The position numbers and the translations under genes were made by a program. From contig SZPM01000018.1 of NCBI GenBank assembly GCA_030263715.1, forward strand, positions 1-53,410: a stretch of DNA of 53,410 nucleotides, written 5' to 3'. Positions 23,987 to 32,215 of this stretch are shown piece by piece. The stretch's first letter is position 1. The number at the start of each line of letters is the position of its first letter. Source of the DNA: ATM1 sp003577165 (GTDB taxonomy: Bacteria > Armatimonadota > Fimbriimonadia > Fimbriimonadales > ATM1). The notes below the pieces were generated by a model. That model was not told the origin of the DNA. It worked only from the letters and a program-made list of their open reading frames with translations, and ran no database searches.

Positions 23987-23992
23987 TATAAT
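23987..23992 (+). promoter_or_regulatory. -10 element of the pyrRBC operon
   Basis: A consensus TATAAT followed by exactly seven bases and the pyrR ATG (24000). Transcription would start at or next to the ATG, leaving no room for a Shine-Dalgarno sequence or a PyrR-responsive attenuator leader. An in-frame ATG at 23991 overlaps the hexamer and cannot be the start if this promoter is used. Confidence 0.55.
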
Positions 23993-23999
23993 GGGCCGA

Positions 24000-24542
24000 A
24001 TGAGCGATGGCCAATTCGACGCGACCGATGTGCGGCGGATGCTTGGGCGGATGGCGCACCAGGTATTAGAGGCGAATCGCGGCGCTGCCGGCTTGGTCGT
24101 GGTCGGAATCCTGACTCGCGGGTTTCCAGTCGCAAAAAGGCTTGCGTTCGCGATGACGCAAATCGAGGGCACGACGGTGCCGTGTGGCAGCCTCGACATC
24201 ACGGCGCATCGTGACGATGCTGAAGTGGCCGTCGACTATGCCGACAAGAGCGAGATCCCCTTCGCAATTACGGGCCGCACGGTGATTCTCGTAGATGAAG
24301 TCATACAAACGGGACGCACGGTGCGTGCCGCGCTCGACGCCTTGATGCGTCACGGACGCCCCGGTGAGGTGAAACTTGCCGCACTCATCGATCGCGGTGG
24401 CCGGGAACTGCCGATTCAGCCTGACTTTGTGGGACGCATCGTCGAAGTCGGCGCAGACGAATACGTTGATGTACGAATTTCGGACGGTGCAGGAGAAGAT
24501 ACCGTCGCGATCGTGAAAGGAGCGATGCCGTGCACCTCTTAG
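24000..24542 (+). CDS. pyrR: bifunctional pyr operon regulator / uracil phosphoribosyltransferase
   Basis: A 180-residue type I phosphoribosyltransferase. The PRPP loop is VILVDEVIQTGRTVRAALDAL, preceded by GILTRGFPVAKRLA and the family-typical PCGSLDITAHRDD. PyrR usually binds pyr leader RNA in response to UMP and also has UPRTase activity. It is first in the pyrR-pyrB-pyrC operon and overlaps pyrB by 13 bases. Because the transcript seems leaderless, the RNA-binding role at this operon is uncertain; it may act between genes or chiefly as an enzyme. Confidence 0.93.
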   Translation: MSDGQFDATDVRRMLGRMAHQVLEANRGAAGLVVVGILTRGFPVAKRLAFAMTQIEGTTVPCGSLDITAHRDDAEVAVDYADKSEIPFAITGRTVILVDEVIQTGRTVRAALDALMRHGRPGEVKLAALIDRGGRELPIQPDFVGRIVEVGADEYVDVRISDGAGEDTVAIVKGAMPCTS

Positions 24543-25471
24543 CAATTCGTGAGATGGAGCCCGCCCGAATCGAGCAGTTGCTCGAATCGTCGCAGAGGAT
24601 GAAGCGCGCGACGATTGACGGTTCGAAGGTTCCTCAGTTTCCGGGGCGAGTCGTCGGGATGCTGTTCCTCGAGGACAGCACGCGTACCCGCGTGAGTTTC
24701 GAGCAGGCGGCCAGGAAACTCGGGATGGGATTCTCAATCTTCGGCATGCAGGGCACGAGCCTGAGCAAAGGCGAGTCTCTGAAGGACACAGTTTTAACGC
24801 TCAAATACGAAAGGCTCGACGGACTCGTCATGCGGCACAATGCTTCGGGAGCCGCTCATCTCGCCGCGCGATTTTTCGATGGCCCTGTCATCAACGCCGG
24901 CGACGGAATGCACGAACATCCGACTCAGGCTCTCGCCGACGCCCTCACGATCGCCGAAAGGAAAGGGAAGATACAAGGCCTCAAGGTCGCTATCGTCGGC
25001 GACGTGATGCACAGTCGGGTTGCGAGGAGCAACCTCTGGCTGCTCCACAAACTGGGCGCCGAAGTGCACCTTGTGGGCCCGCGCAATCTGCTCCCGAGGC
25101 ACACCGGCAAACTGCCGGCGAGCGTGCATCATGACCTGCTTCCTGGAATCGAAGATGCGGATGTGGTGATGGCGCTTCGGCTGCAGAAGGAGCGAATGGA
25201 CGGAGGGCTCATCTCGAGTCTCGGCGAGTACGCGTCCTTGTATCAGATCAACGCCCGTGCGCTCGCAAACGCGAAGCCGGACTGCATCGTCATGCACCCC
25301 GGGCCGATTAATCGCGGCCTCGAAGTGGATGACCAGACTGCGGACGGGCCCAATTCCGTCATCGTCAATCAGGTTGAGAACGGAGTGTTCGTAAGGATGG
25401 CCGTATTCGCGGAGGCATTCTCGAACGGACATATGGAACAGCCGAAGACCAAGAAGGCAACGAAGAAATGA
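24530..25471 (+). CDS. pyrB: aspartate carbamoyltransferase catalytic subunit
   Basis: A 313-residue enzyme that forms carbamoyl-aspartate in pyrimidine synthesis. The carbamoyl-phosphate site is FLEDSTRTRVSFEQAA, with LSKGESLKDT and GDGMHEHPTQALADALTI, and the aspartate-domain VMHPGPINRG. Length matches the family catalytic chain. The start is GTG at 24530, inside pyrR. A Lys-rich tail (KTKKATKK) ends the protein. It overlaps pyrC by four bases. No pyrI regulatory chain is present. Confidence 0.96.
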   Translation: MHLLAIREMEPARIEQLLESSQRMKRATIDGSKVPQFPGRVVGMLFLEDSTRTRVSFEQAARKLGMGFSIFGMQGTSLSKGESLKDTVLTLKYERLDGLVMRHNASGAAHLAARFFDGPVINAGDGMHEHPTQALADALTIAERKGKIQGLKVAIVGDVMHSRVARSNLWLLHKLGAEVHLVGPRNLLPRHTGKLPASVHHDLLPGIEDADVVMALRLQKERMDGGLISSLGEYASLYQINARALANAKPDCIVMHPGPINRGLEVDDQTADGPNSVIVNQVENGVFVRMAVFAEAFSNGHMEQPKTKKATKK

Positions 25472-26787
25472 AGATTGTTCTGAAGAACGGGCGAATCCTC
25501 GACCCATCGCAAGACCTCGACATGGTCGGCGACGTCAGCATCGTGAACGACCAGATCGCAGAGGTGGGTCGCGTGTCCTCGCCGGAAGACGCAGATGAAA
25601 CCTATGACTGCACGGGCATGTGGATTACTCCGGGCCTGGTTGATCTGCATGTCCATCTTCGGGAGCCAGGGTTCTCGCACAAGGAGAGCATCATCACCGG
25701 GACGCAGGCTGCAGCGGCCGGCGGCTTCACCACGATCTGCTGCATGCCGAACACGAGTCCGCCGCTCGATGATCCGGCGCTAATTGATTTCATCCTCGAT
25801 CGCAGCGCCTCGCCCGAAGCGGGCGGGATCTTCGTCGCGCCGATCGGAGCCTTGACCAAGGGAATGAAGGGGGAAAGGCCGAGCGACCTCGCTTCCTTGA
25901 GGCGCGCCGGAATCGTGGCAGCGAGTGATGACGCGTTTCCGATTCAGGACGCCCAGGTGATGCTCCGCTGCATGGAATTGTGTCGGCAGTTGGACTTGCC
26001 GGTTGCGACGCACTGCGAAGACCTGTCGCTTGCCGGCGGCGGATCCATGAACGAAGGGTCTGTTAGCGCAGTGCTCGGCTTAAAAGGGATGCCGAGAACC
26101 GCGGAGGAGATTCAAGTAGCACGCAACTGCATGCTCAGCCTGGAGACTCTGTGTCCGCTTCATATTCTTCACGTGAGCACGTGGGGAAGCGTCGAGATCA
26201 TCAAACAGGCGAAGTACCTCGGGGCGCCGGTGACGTGCGAGGTCTGTCCGCACCACTTCTCATTGATCGACGAAGACATGATTCCGTTCGACACGAATTA
26301 CAAGATGAATCCGCCGCTGCGCACCAAGGTAGATCAGGACCTCATCTTGCAGGCCATTGAAGAGGGGACCATCGACTGCATCGCGACGGATCATGCGCCG
26401 CACGCTGCGCATGAGAAGGACCGTACGTTCGACGAGGCGCCGTTCGGCATCGTCGGATTAGAAACGGCTGTGGGGGTTACGCTTACGCACTTGACTCACA
26501 AAGGCGTCCTCTCACCGCTTGAGACCATTCGCCGACTGAGCACGCGACCGGCGGAGATCTTCAGGCTCGATGCGGGCACGCTGAAGCCAGGAAGGACGCC
26601 CGTCGCGCAGGTGACGGTCATTGATCCGGCCATCGAGTGGACTTTCGACGTGAACAAGACGTTCAGCAAAGGGAAGAACAGCCCGTATCACGGCGCGACG
26701 TTCCGCGGCAAGCCGATGCTCACATTCAGCGGCGGCGAAGTCTATTGCGACGCGCTGTGGCCCCAGCGAATTGCGATGATGGCCTAA
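25468..26787 (+). CDS. pyrC: dihydroorotase (type I)
   Basis: A 439-residue amidohydrolase that closes carbamoyl-aspartate to dihydroorotate. Zinc ligands are visible: GLVDLHVHLREPGF (HxH), the conserved histidine in ATHCEDLSLA, LHILHVSTWGSV, and the catalytic Asp in DCIATDHAPHAAHEK. It starts with the ATGA overlap to pyrB. Its stop overlaps by four bases with the stop region of the opposing J-domain gene. The length and motifs fit the PyrC class that pairs with a PyrB lacking a regulatory chain. Confidence 0.96.
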   Translation: MKIVLKNGRILDPSQDLDMVGDVSIVNDQIAEVGRVSSPEDADETYDCTGMWITPGLVDLHVHLREPGFSHKESIITGTQAAAAGGFTTICCMPNTSPPLDDPALIDFILDRSASPEAGGIFVAPIGALTKGMKGERPSDLASLRRAGIVAASDDAFPIQDAQVMLRCMELCRQLDLPVATHCEDLSLAGGGSMNEGSVSAVLGLKGMPRTAEEIQVARNCMLSLETLCPLHILHVSTWGSVEIIKQAKYLGAPVTCEVCPHHFSLIDEDMIPFDTNYKMNPPLRTKVDQDLILQAIEEGTIDCIATDHAPHAAHEKDRTFDEAPFGIVGLETAVGVTLTHLTHKGVLSPLETIRRLSTRPAEIFRLDAGTLKPGRTPVAQVTVIDPAIEWTFDVNKTFSKGKNSPYHGATFRGKPMLTFSGGEVYCDALWPQRIAMMA

Positions 26788-27224
26788 TCGAGGTCGAGAG
26801 ACTGGAATCGCCTGAGTCGTTGATCCAGCAAAGGAAGAAGCGTGTCATAGGCCTCCTGCACTTTCAGGTGAACTTCTGCCGCCTTTCTTCGTTCTTCGGT
26901 TCCCTCGGGGAAGTTCGTGGGCAGGCTCCGCTCGCTCAGCCTCTTGTACGCGCGCTTTAGGTCCTGCAGCGAAGCGCCCGGCGAGAGATTGAGCACCTTG
27001 TAGGCGCGCTCGATTCGAGATTCCTCTTTCGCCTGTTCGGCCGGAGTTCGATGGCGCGCAGGCGAAGGGGGGGGCGGTGGAGGGACCGTGTCGGTTGGCT
27101 TCCCGGCCTTGAGGTAGTCGTCCAACTCCTTTCGAGCGTCGCGCTCGAAGACGCTTTCGATTCGCTCCCACTCTCGACCGACGTAAGCGCGAAGCAGGTC
27201 ATACGCGCGGCGCGTGATGCTCAT
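26784..27224 (-). CDS. J-domain-like protein without the HPD motif
   Basis: A 146-residue protein. An N-terminal helical part (ITRRAYDLLRAYVGREWERIESV) is followed by a proline linker (TVPPPPPPSPARH) and a C-terminal J-like domain: ESRIERAYKVLNLSPGASLQDLKRAYKRLSERSLPTNFPEG...VQEAYDTLLPLL. The four-helix pattern of DnaJ is there, but the HPD that stimulates DnaK reads LPT, so it probably cannot activate Hsp70. The start ATG overlaps the upstream stop (ATGA). It is last in an operon with a membrane coiled-coil protein and a barrel protein. Confidence 0.7.
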   Translation of the reverse strand: MSITRRAYDLLRAYVGREWERIESVFERDARKELDDYLKAGKPTDTVPPPPPPSPARHRTPAEQAKEESRIERAYKVLNLSPGASLQDLKRAYKRLSERSLPTNFPEGTEERRKAAEVHLKVQEAYDTLLPLLDQRLRRFQSLDLD

Positions 27225-27820
27225 CGTCCCTGCACCTCGATCCACTCGCGTGCCTGGTCAACCGTCTTGTTCAGTGCGGTGAGCCGTTCGTGGAGTCCGG
27301 AAATCTCTTCTGGGATCTCCGAGGCGGCGGACGCAGCGGACGCGAGTTTCGAGCGCAAATCCGCGAGAGCGCGTCCCAGAGAATCGAGGGAGGCCTCGAT
27401 CTCCGCGATCCGATTGCGCAGTTCCGTTTCATCGCCCTCGCCGACTAGCAGTTTCGTCATTTCACGCCGTGACTCGGCAAGGCGGATGGCTTGCCGTACC
27501 GTCTCCTCGGACTCCTCTTTAACACTGGACGACATACCCGAAAGCACGATGCTGTCGCGATGGGCGGCAAGCAAGTCGACGATGTCTCTGTGCGTTTTGA
27601 TGAGGCCTGCGACTCGTGAACGAATCGCGGGTTGGAGTTCATCGAGTTCGCGATCGAAAGCAGAACGTTCGTCACCGGCGGCGACCGCCCCCACTCCGAG
27701 AAGTACGACGCCGACGGCGCCCACTCCGACCGCAGGAATCCACAGTCCGAGAGAAGCCAACAGGGCGGCTAAGCCGAGGGCTCCGACACCGAACCAAAGC
27801 AAGCGTCGTCCGCGACTCAC
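27221..27820 (-). CDS. two-helix membrane coiled-coil protein
   Basis: About 199 residues, function unknown. Two hydrophobic helices (RLLWFGVGALGLAALLASLGL and IPAVGVGAVGVVLLGVGAVAA) form an N-terminal hairpin. A long coiled coil then runs to the end (ELRNRIAEIEASLDSLGRALADLRSKLASAAS). The start is taken as GTG at 27820, which overlaps the barrel gene stop as GTGA; a longer frame to 27853 would overlap more. Co-expression with a barrel protein and a J-like protein suggests an envelope scaffold. Confidence 0.68.
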   Translation of the reverse strand: MSRGRRLLWFGVGALGLAALLASLGLWIPAVGVGAVGVVLLGVGAVAAGDERSAFDRELDELQPAIRSRVAGLIKTHRDIVDLLAAHRDSIVLSGMSSSVKEESEETVRQAIRLAESRREMTKLLVGEGDETELRNRIAEIEASLDSLGRALADLRSKLASAASAASEIPEEISGLHERLTALNKTVDQAREWIEVQGR

Positions 27821-28689
27821 AGTCGAATCCTCGCCCCGACTCCGATGATCCATCCGCGGCCTTCGAAGTGCCTCACAGATGGCACGAGGAACAACTTTTG
27901 CGACAGGGCCATCTCCGAGACAAGCCGCAGATTGACGAGGCCCGACTCGGTTTCCAAAGTCGCGCCCCCTTCGACCAACGGCCCGTACGGGAACTGATAA
28001 CTGAGAGATGCGTCGACCACTTCTGTGTCTAGATCGAGCGGGGAAGCGGCCCTTCGGAGCGCGATCCCTTCCACTCCGAGCGTCCAGCCGCCGAATTTCC
28101 GCGTGACATCAATTCCTACGGCGAGCCCGTAACCCCGGTTTCGGCCAGGCGACTCTTCAGGCAGGCGCAGCTGCGTGAAGGAGGAGGCGGCGATCCCGAA
28201 GTGATCTCCGACGGCCACGGAGACCCCGACGCTTCCGCCGACGCGGGCGACGAATCCGGATTGCTTCCCTCGGCCGCTGTCGAAGTAGCCGAAGACGACC
28301 GGCAGGGAGGCGAAATCGAATTCAGTTTCCACCTGCACGCCAAACGCGCTCTCCCTGAGCATCCTTCCGGATCCAAAAGGGATGTACTGCTTGCCGGCCT
28401 TCCACCTGCCAGGATTCTCCAGGAAGGCTTCGTCCATCGAGGAGTTGTCCGCGTCGCCGGGAATTCGCTCCAGCCTCTGCCGAAGGCGAACCGCCCAACC
28501 GTTGTCCAAGACGATGCCGAGCCGGAAGATCGAGTACTCGCCGAAATCGTTATACAGCCGGGCCTGCGACTGACCGTTGGGCGAGTATCTCAGTTGGGGG
28601 TAGACGTCGGCGGAGAAACTGACGTGGGGCGCCTGTGCCGCTGCGGAACCGAAGGCCCCCGCCGCAACTACGACCCAGAGCCCACGCAT
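27817..28689 (-). CDS. outer-membrane porin-like protein
   Basis: A 290-residue exported protein: signal peptide MRGLWVVVAAGAFGSAAAQA (cleavage after AQA), then repeated amphipathic strands with turns (VSFSADVYPQLRYSP, SIFRLGIVLDNGWAVRLRQRLE, WIIGVGARIRL). The beginning resembles phosphate-selective-porin-like or alginate-export barrels, but no specific motif is seen. It leads the operon with the coiled-coil and J-like genes. TATCAT lies eight bases before the ATG. It is divergent from gatB. Confidence 0.7.
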   Translation of the reverse strand: MRGLWVVVAAGAFGSAAAQAPHVSFSADVYPQLRYSPNGQSQARLYNDFGEYSIFRLGIVLDNGWAVRLRQRLERIPGDADNSSMDEAFLENPGRWKAGKQYIPFGSGRMLRESAFGVQVETEFDFASLPVVFGYFDSGRGKQSGFVARVGGSVGVSVAVGDHFGIAASSFTQLRLPEESPGRNRGYGLAVGIDVTRKFGGWTLGVEGIALRRAASPLDLDTEVVDASLSYQFPYGPLVEGGATLETESGLVNLRLVSEMALSQKLFLVPSVRHFEGRGWIIGVGARIRL

Positions 28690-28697
28690 TGGCCGAG

Positions 28698-28737
28698 ATG
28701 ATACCGGGGCGGCAGGCCTGCGCCGTCATGCCAGAAT
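28698..28737. promoter_or_regulatory. divergent -10 elements, porin-like gene / gatB
   Basis: TATCAT on the minus strand (28698-28703) is eight bases from the porin-like ATG. CAGAAT on the plus strand (28732-28737) is nine bases from the gatB GTG. Only 57 bases separate the two start codons, and neither side has a Shine-Dalgarno sequence. Confidence 0.35.
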
Positions 28738-28746
28738 CGCGGCCAA

Positions 28747-30198
28747 GTGGTGTCCACCGAGTTCGAACTTTCTGTCGGCCTCGAAGTTCATGCGGAACTC
28801 CTCACGCTCAGCAAGATGTTCTGCGGGTGTCCTAATGAATTCGGCGGCGAACCGAACACGCGCGTCTGCCCGGTCTGCCTCGGATTGCCGGGGTCCCTAC
28901 CCGTCATCAACCGGCAGGCAGTCGAGCATGTATTGAAAACCGCGCTCGCCCTCAATTGCTCCATCGCGATGCGGAGCATGTTTCACCGGAAGAACTACTT
29001 CTATCCAGATCTTCCGAAGGGATACCAAATCAGCCAGTACGAAGAAACCAATCCGATCGGGTACCGAGGCTGGATAGAAATCCCTCTTGCTGACGGAGCG
29101 ACGAAGACGGTGCGCATCCGCCGTGTGCACCTTGAGGAAGACACGGGGAAACTGATGCACCTTCCAGGAGGCGGAAGCGGCGTGGACTTCAACCGGGCGG
29201 GCGTTCCGTTGATGGAGATCGTCACGGACTTCCCACCGGATGTCAAGTCCGCGGAAGAAGCGCGGAGCTATCTGCAGGAATTGAGGCTCATCCTTCTCTA
29301 TCTCGGCGTTTGCGATGGACGGATGGAGCAAGGGAGTTTCCGGTGCGAGCCCAACATCTCGATTGCCCCCCCCGGTGCGGAGACACTCGGCACGAAGGTC
29401 GAACTGAAGAACCTCGGATCGTTCAAGGCTGTCGCGCTCGGTATTGAATATGAGCGAAGCAGGATGGAGAGCGCGCTTGCGAGAGGCGAGACACTCCACC
29501 AGGAGACACGCGGTTGGGATGAGTCCGCGGAGATCAGTTATCCGATGCGAAGGAAAGAGGGAGAGAGTGACTACCGTTACTTCACCGATCCTGATCTCCC
29601 CCCCCTCGCGTTCGACGAGGAGACGATCGAACGCGTGCGCGCTTCGCTGCCCGAACTTCCGGGCGAGAAGCGAAGGCGTTACCGAGAATCTCTCGGCCTC
29701 GGCGAATACGATGCGAATCTGTTGGTGGCCGATCCCGAATGGGCGGCCTACTTCGACGAAGCGGTGTCGGCAGGCGGCGATGCGAAGTTGGTGTGCAATT
29801 GGATGAACAGCGACTTCGCTCGGCTCCTCAACGAATCGGGACAGAGGCCGCGCACCTCGAAAGTCACCCCCGAGCGCCTCGCAGAACTGGTCGGGCTGAT
29901 TCAGGCGGACCAGATCACGGGCAAGATCGCCAAGGAGGTCTTCGACACGATGTTCGCGACCGGTGATGCCCCAGGCAAGATCGTCTCCGAGAAGGGACTT
30001 TCCCAGATCGCCGACGCGGGAGAGTTGGCGGCCATCGTGGCGGACGTGCTGTCCGCAAACCCCGATGCGGTGGAGAAGTACAAGTCCGGCAAGGCGGGCG
30101 TCCTGGGGTTCCTCGTGGGCCAGGTCATGCAGAAGACACGCGGGCGAGCGAACCCGCAGGTCGTGAATAATCTACTGGTGGAGAAGCTGACCGAATGA
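28747..30198 (+). CDS. gatB: Asp/Glu-tRNA amidotransferase subunit B
   Basis: A 483-residue subunit that phosphorylates and amidates misacylated Glu-tRNA-Gln or Asp-tRNA-Asn. Clear motifs are GLEVHAELLTLSKMFCGC, the zinc Cys pair VCPVCLGLPGSLP, RKNYFYPDLPKGYQISQYE, and RCEPNISI. The C-terminal YqeY-like tail domain (about 335-483) ends with GQVMQKTRGRANPQVVNNLL. The start is GTG (28747 or the next codon). It overlaps the next gene as ATGA. Together with gatC/gatA it shows that indirect tRNA amidation is used. Confidence 0.96.
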   Translation: MVSTEFELSVGLEVHAELLTLSKMFCGCPNEFGGEPNTRVCPVCLGLPGSLPVINRQAVEHVLKTALALNCSIAMRSMFHRKNYFYPDLPKGYQISQYEETNPIGYRGWIEIPLADGATKTVRIRRVHLEEDTGKLMHLPGGGSGVDFNRAGVPLMEIVTDFPPDVKSAEEARSYLQELRLILLYLGVCDGRMEQGSFRCEPNISIAPPGAETLGTKVELKNLGSFKAVALGIEYERSRMESALARGETLHQETRGWDESAEISYPMRRKEGESDYRYFTDPDLPPLAFDEETIERVRASLPELPGEKRRRYRESLGLGEYDANLLVADPEWAAYFDEAVSAGGDAKLVCNWMNSDFARLLNESGQRPRTSKVTPERLAELVGLIQADQITGKIAKEVFDTMFATGDAPGKIVSEKGLSQIADAGELAAIVADVLSANPDAVEKYKSGKAGVLGFLVGQVMQKTRGRANPQVVNNLLVEKLTE

Positions 30199-30770
30199 CC
30201 CTGCGGACCCTGTTGCTGCCGGCGGCGTGCTGCCTCACGGCCATCGGATCGGGCCAGCCTGCCTCGACGACGGCACCCCTCGACAGGACGGAGGGGATCT
30301 ATGAACTGTACGAGGCGCGGCTTATCGCGCGAACGGAGAGCCTCTTCCACGACGGCCGATTCGAAGAGTGCCTGACCATCCTTCGAATCCAGCACGGCAT
30401 GAGGCCGGAAGACGCCGACGTGCATTCGCAACTCGTTTGGATGCTGGGCAACTTGGGTCGGCGGGACGAGGCGGCGAGCGAGACGATAGCGTACCGGAGG
30501 CGGTACCCAACCTCCCCGGTCGCCTGTGAGGACGAGGCGAAACTCTATCTGCTCGCGAAACAGTTTCGGCGGATTCCGCCGGTGCTCGAACCGGTGATTG
30601 AGTCGTCGACCGCGCTCGCAAACTTCGTCATGCTCGCACGGGCCTACGAGGAACTCGGACTGTATCGCAGCGCTCTGCGGGTCTGGGAGTTGCGAGCCGC
30701 GAAGATCGGCGACATGCAAAACATCACACTCAATATCGAACGTCTAAAGAAGAAGCTCGCCGGCGGATAG
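30195..30770 (+). CDS. exported TPR-like hypothetical protein
   Basis: A 191-residue protein. It has an N-terminal signal peptide (LRTLLLPAACCLTAIGSGQPAS; the paired Cys make a lipoprotein possible but no perfect lipobox is seen). Helical repeats follow that look like degenerate TPRs: ESLFHDGRFEECLTILRIQHGMRPEDADVHSQLVWML and FVMLARAYEELGLYRSALRVWELRAAK. The likely role is a protein-protein scaffold in the envelope. Its ATG overlaps the gatB stop (ATGA), and divIVA follows 24 bases later. Confidence 0.65.
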   Translation: MTLRTLLLPAACCLTAIGSGQPASTTAPLDRTEGIYELYEARLIARTESLFHDGRFEECLTILRIQHGMRPEDADVHSQLVWMLGNLGRRDEAASETIAYRRRYPTSPVACEDEAKLYLLAKQFRRIPPVLEPVIESSTALANFVMLARAYEELGLYRSALRVWELRAAKIGDMQNITLNIERLKKKLAGG

Positions 30771-30794
30771 ACCGGCGCGCCAAGGAGGGCGCAA

Positions 30795-31250
30795 ATGAGC
30801 AAGGGCCACATCAAGGCTTTGGACATAGAGAAAAAGGAGTTCTCGACAGGACTTCGCGGCTACAACTCTGCCGAGGTCGACGCTTTTCTTGAGAGGATCG
30901 CCGCGGAAGTGGAGCGCCTTTCGGAAGAGAACGCGAAACTCACGCAAAGGGCGGCGAACGCAGAGGCGGAGTGCCAGAGGCTGCGACTCGTCGAAGAGAA
31001 ACTTAGAGACGCCTTCGTTCACGCGCAGACCGCCGCGGACGAGATCAAGGCGTCGGCGCGGAAGGAGGCTGAACTGATCCTCCGCGAGGCGGAGGTCGAG
31101 CGAGTTCGCATCGCCCAGCAGATCGAGTCGCTGCGGGCCGAGAGGGACGCGTTCGTCGCGCAGCTGCGCGGCATCACGGAAGCCTTCGCTTCGCGGCTCG
31201 ATTCAGTCGCTGCGAAGCCTGGTGAGGCGTCTCGGGCCGAGAGTGCCTGA
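30795..31250 (+). CDS. divIVA: DivIVA domain-containing protein
   Basis: A 151-residue protein. The N-terminal DivIVA membrane-curvature domain is clear (IKALDIEKKEFSTGLRGYNSAEVDAFLERIAAEVERL, residues 8-44), followed by a continuous coiled coil to about residue 130. DivIVA binds curved membrane at poles and septa and recruits division or wall proteins. AAGGAGG lies eight bases before the ATG. A DivIVA in a species that also seems to have an outer membrane is notable. It lies in the gatB-TPR-divIVA-yggU run. Confidence 0.9.
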   Translation: MSKGHIKALDIEKKEFSTGLRGYNSAEVDAFLERIAAEVERLSEENAKLTQRAANAEAECQRLRLVEEKLRDAFVHAQTAADEIKASARKEAELILREAEVERVRIAQQIESLRAERDAFVAQLRGITEAFASRLDSVAAKPGEASRAESA

Positions 31251-31515
31251 GGCCACTTTGGACGTCCGGGTGCATCCCCGGGCCTCGAGGGCAAGGCTCG
31301 AGCTTCGGGATGGCTTGCTGCATGCGTACGTTACGAGCCCTCCGGTCGAGGGGGCAGCGAACGAGGACGTGATCCGGCTGGTCTCTCGCTGTCTCGGCGT
31401 CGCCCCGAGCCGGCTGGCGCTCCGTTCGGGATCAAGGTCACGCAACAAGTCGCTCGTCGTTTCTGGTATGACTCAGTCCAGCCTGGAGAAGAAACTGGAG
31501 GAGCAACTGTTATGA
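31243..31515 (+). CDS. DUF167/YggU family protein
   Basis: About 90 residues with the full YggU pattern: VRVHPRASRARLELRDGLLHAYVTSPPVEGAANEDVIRLVSRCLGVAPSRL and SRSRNKSLVV. The fold is known from structures, but the biochemical role is not. The start is uncertain: GTG at 31243 overlaps the divIVA stop by eight bases, and GTG at 31222 is also possible. The stop overlaps the next ATG (ATGA). In many bacteria this gene also follows divIVA or yggT. Confidence 0.85.
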   Translation: MPEATLDVRVHPRASRARLELRDGLLHAYVTSPPVEGAANEDVIRLVSRCLGVAPSRLALRSGSRSRNKSLVVSGMTQSSLEKKLEEQLL

Positions 31516-31892
31516 GAAGGTTCATGTTGTGCGTTGTCGGGATCGCGACGATTTCGCTCGCCTTGGCAATCAACCCGCCGGTGCGGTTGGGTCAGCTCCG
31601 CGACTGCGATCGATTGATCATCAAGTACGAAGGCCACGAGGACATAGAGTTGTTCACGAAGGACTCCGTCCGCAGTATCCTCCGTTACATCGACGTGGAC
31701 TCGTCGTCGGCCAATCGAACGTCTGCCGGCAAGCCCGCGTTCACGTTGGTCTTCTACAGGGGTTACTCCGAGAAGCCGACCGAAACGCTCTGGGTGGACA
31801 AAGCCGGACAGTGGGGATTTCACAAGGTCCGAACGGTCTACGGACAGAAGCGCGACCTGGTCGAGAAACTCGAAAAGCTCTTCAAGCAGTAG
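31512..31892 (+). CDS. exported hypothetical protein
   Basis: A 126-residue protein with a signal peptide (MRRFMLCVVGIATISLALA). A mature part of about 105 residues follows, with alternating strands (CDRLIIKYEGHEDIELFTKD, AFTLVFYRGYSEKPTETLWVDKAGQWGF) and a basic C-terminal helix (KRDLVEKLEKLFKQ). No family recognised. It is translationally coupled to yggU and is the last gene before a strand switch. The stop is six bases from the convergent DUF1844 stop. Confidence 0.65.
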   Translation: MRRFMLCVVGIATISLALAINPPVRLGQLRDCDRLIIKYEGHEDIELFTKDSVRSILRYIDVDSSSANRTSAGKPAFTLVFYRGYSEKPTETLWVDKAGQWGFHKVRTVYGQKRDLVEKLEKLFKQ

Positions 31893-31897
31893 CCGGA

Positions 31898-32215
31898 CTA
31901 CGCTTCGGAGCCCTCGTCCTTCGGCTGCGCATCCTTCTGGCGAACGAAGTTGATTCTGAGGTTGCTCAGGAGGGCTTGAATCTGGCGACGTTCGTCGTCA
32001 GTTAGCTTCGGGTCGAGAGCCTCCGCCAATTGAGCCGCGACGTCGATGGCAAGCCTCGCCTCTGCCATGTCGGTGGCGGGCTGGCGCGTGAGGGGGTCGG
32101 GCTGGAGTCCCATCTTCACCCAGGCGATGTCGACCAGGGCGTAGAGCGCGCTCGCAACGAGATCATAGACGCTAACCGGTTCGGGCTGCTTTTCCTCTTT
32201 TTCTTCCCTTTCCAT
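31898..32215 (-). CDS. DUF1844 domain-containing protein
   Basis: A 105-residue protein matching DUF1844: SVYDLVASALYALVDIAWVKMGLQPDP, then AEARLAIDVAAQLAEALDPKLTDDERRQIQALLSNLRINFVRQ. The function is unknown. The N-terminus is strongly charged (MEREEKEEKQPEP). Its only ATG lies 44 bases inside the 3' end of nfo in another frame, and no later start exists before the conserved part, so this long same-strand overlap seems real. Confidence 0.82.
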   Translation of the reverse strand: MEREEKEEKQPEPVSVYDLVASALYALVDIAWVKMGLQPDPLTRQPATDMAEARLAIDVAAQLAEALDPKLTDDERRQIQALLSNLRINFVRQKDAQPKDEGSEA

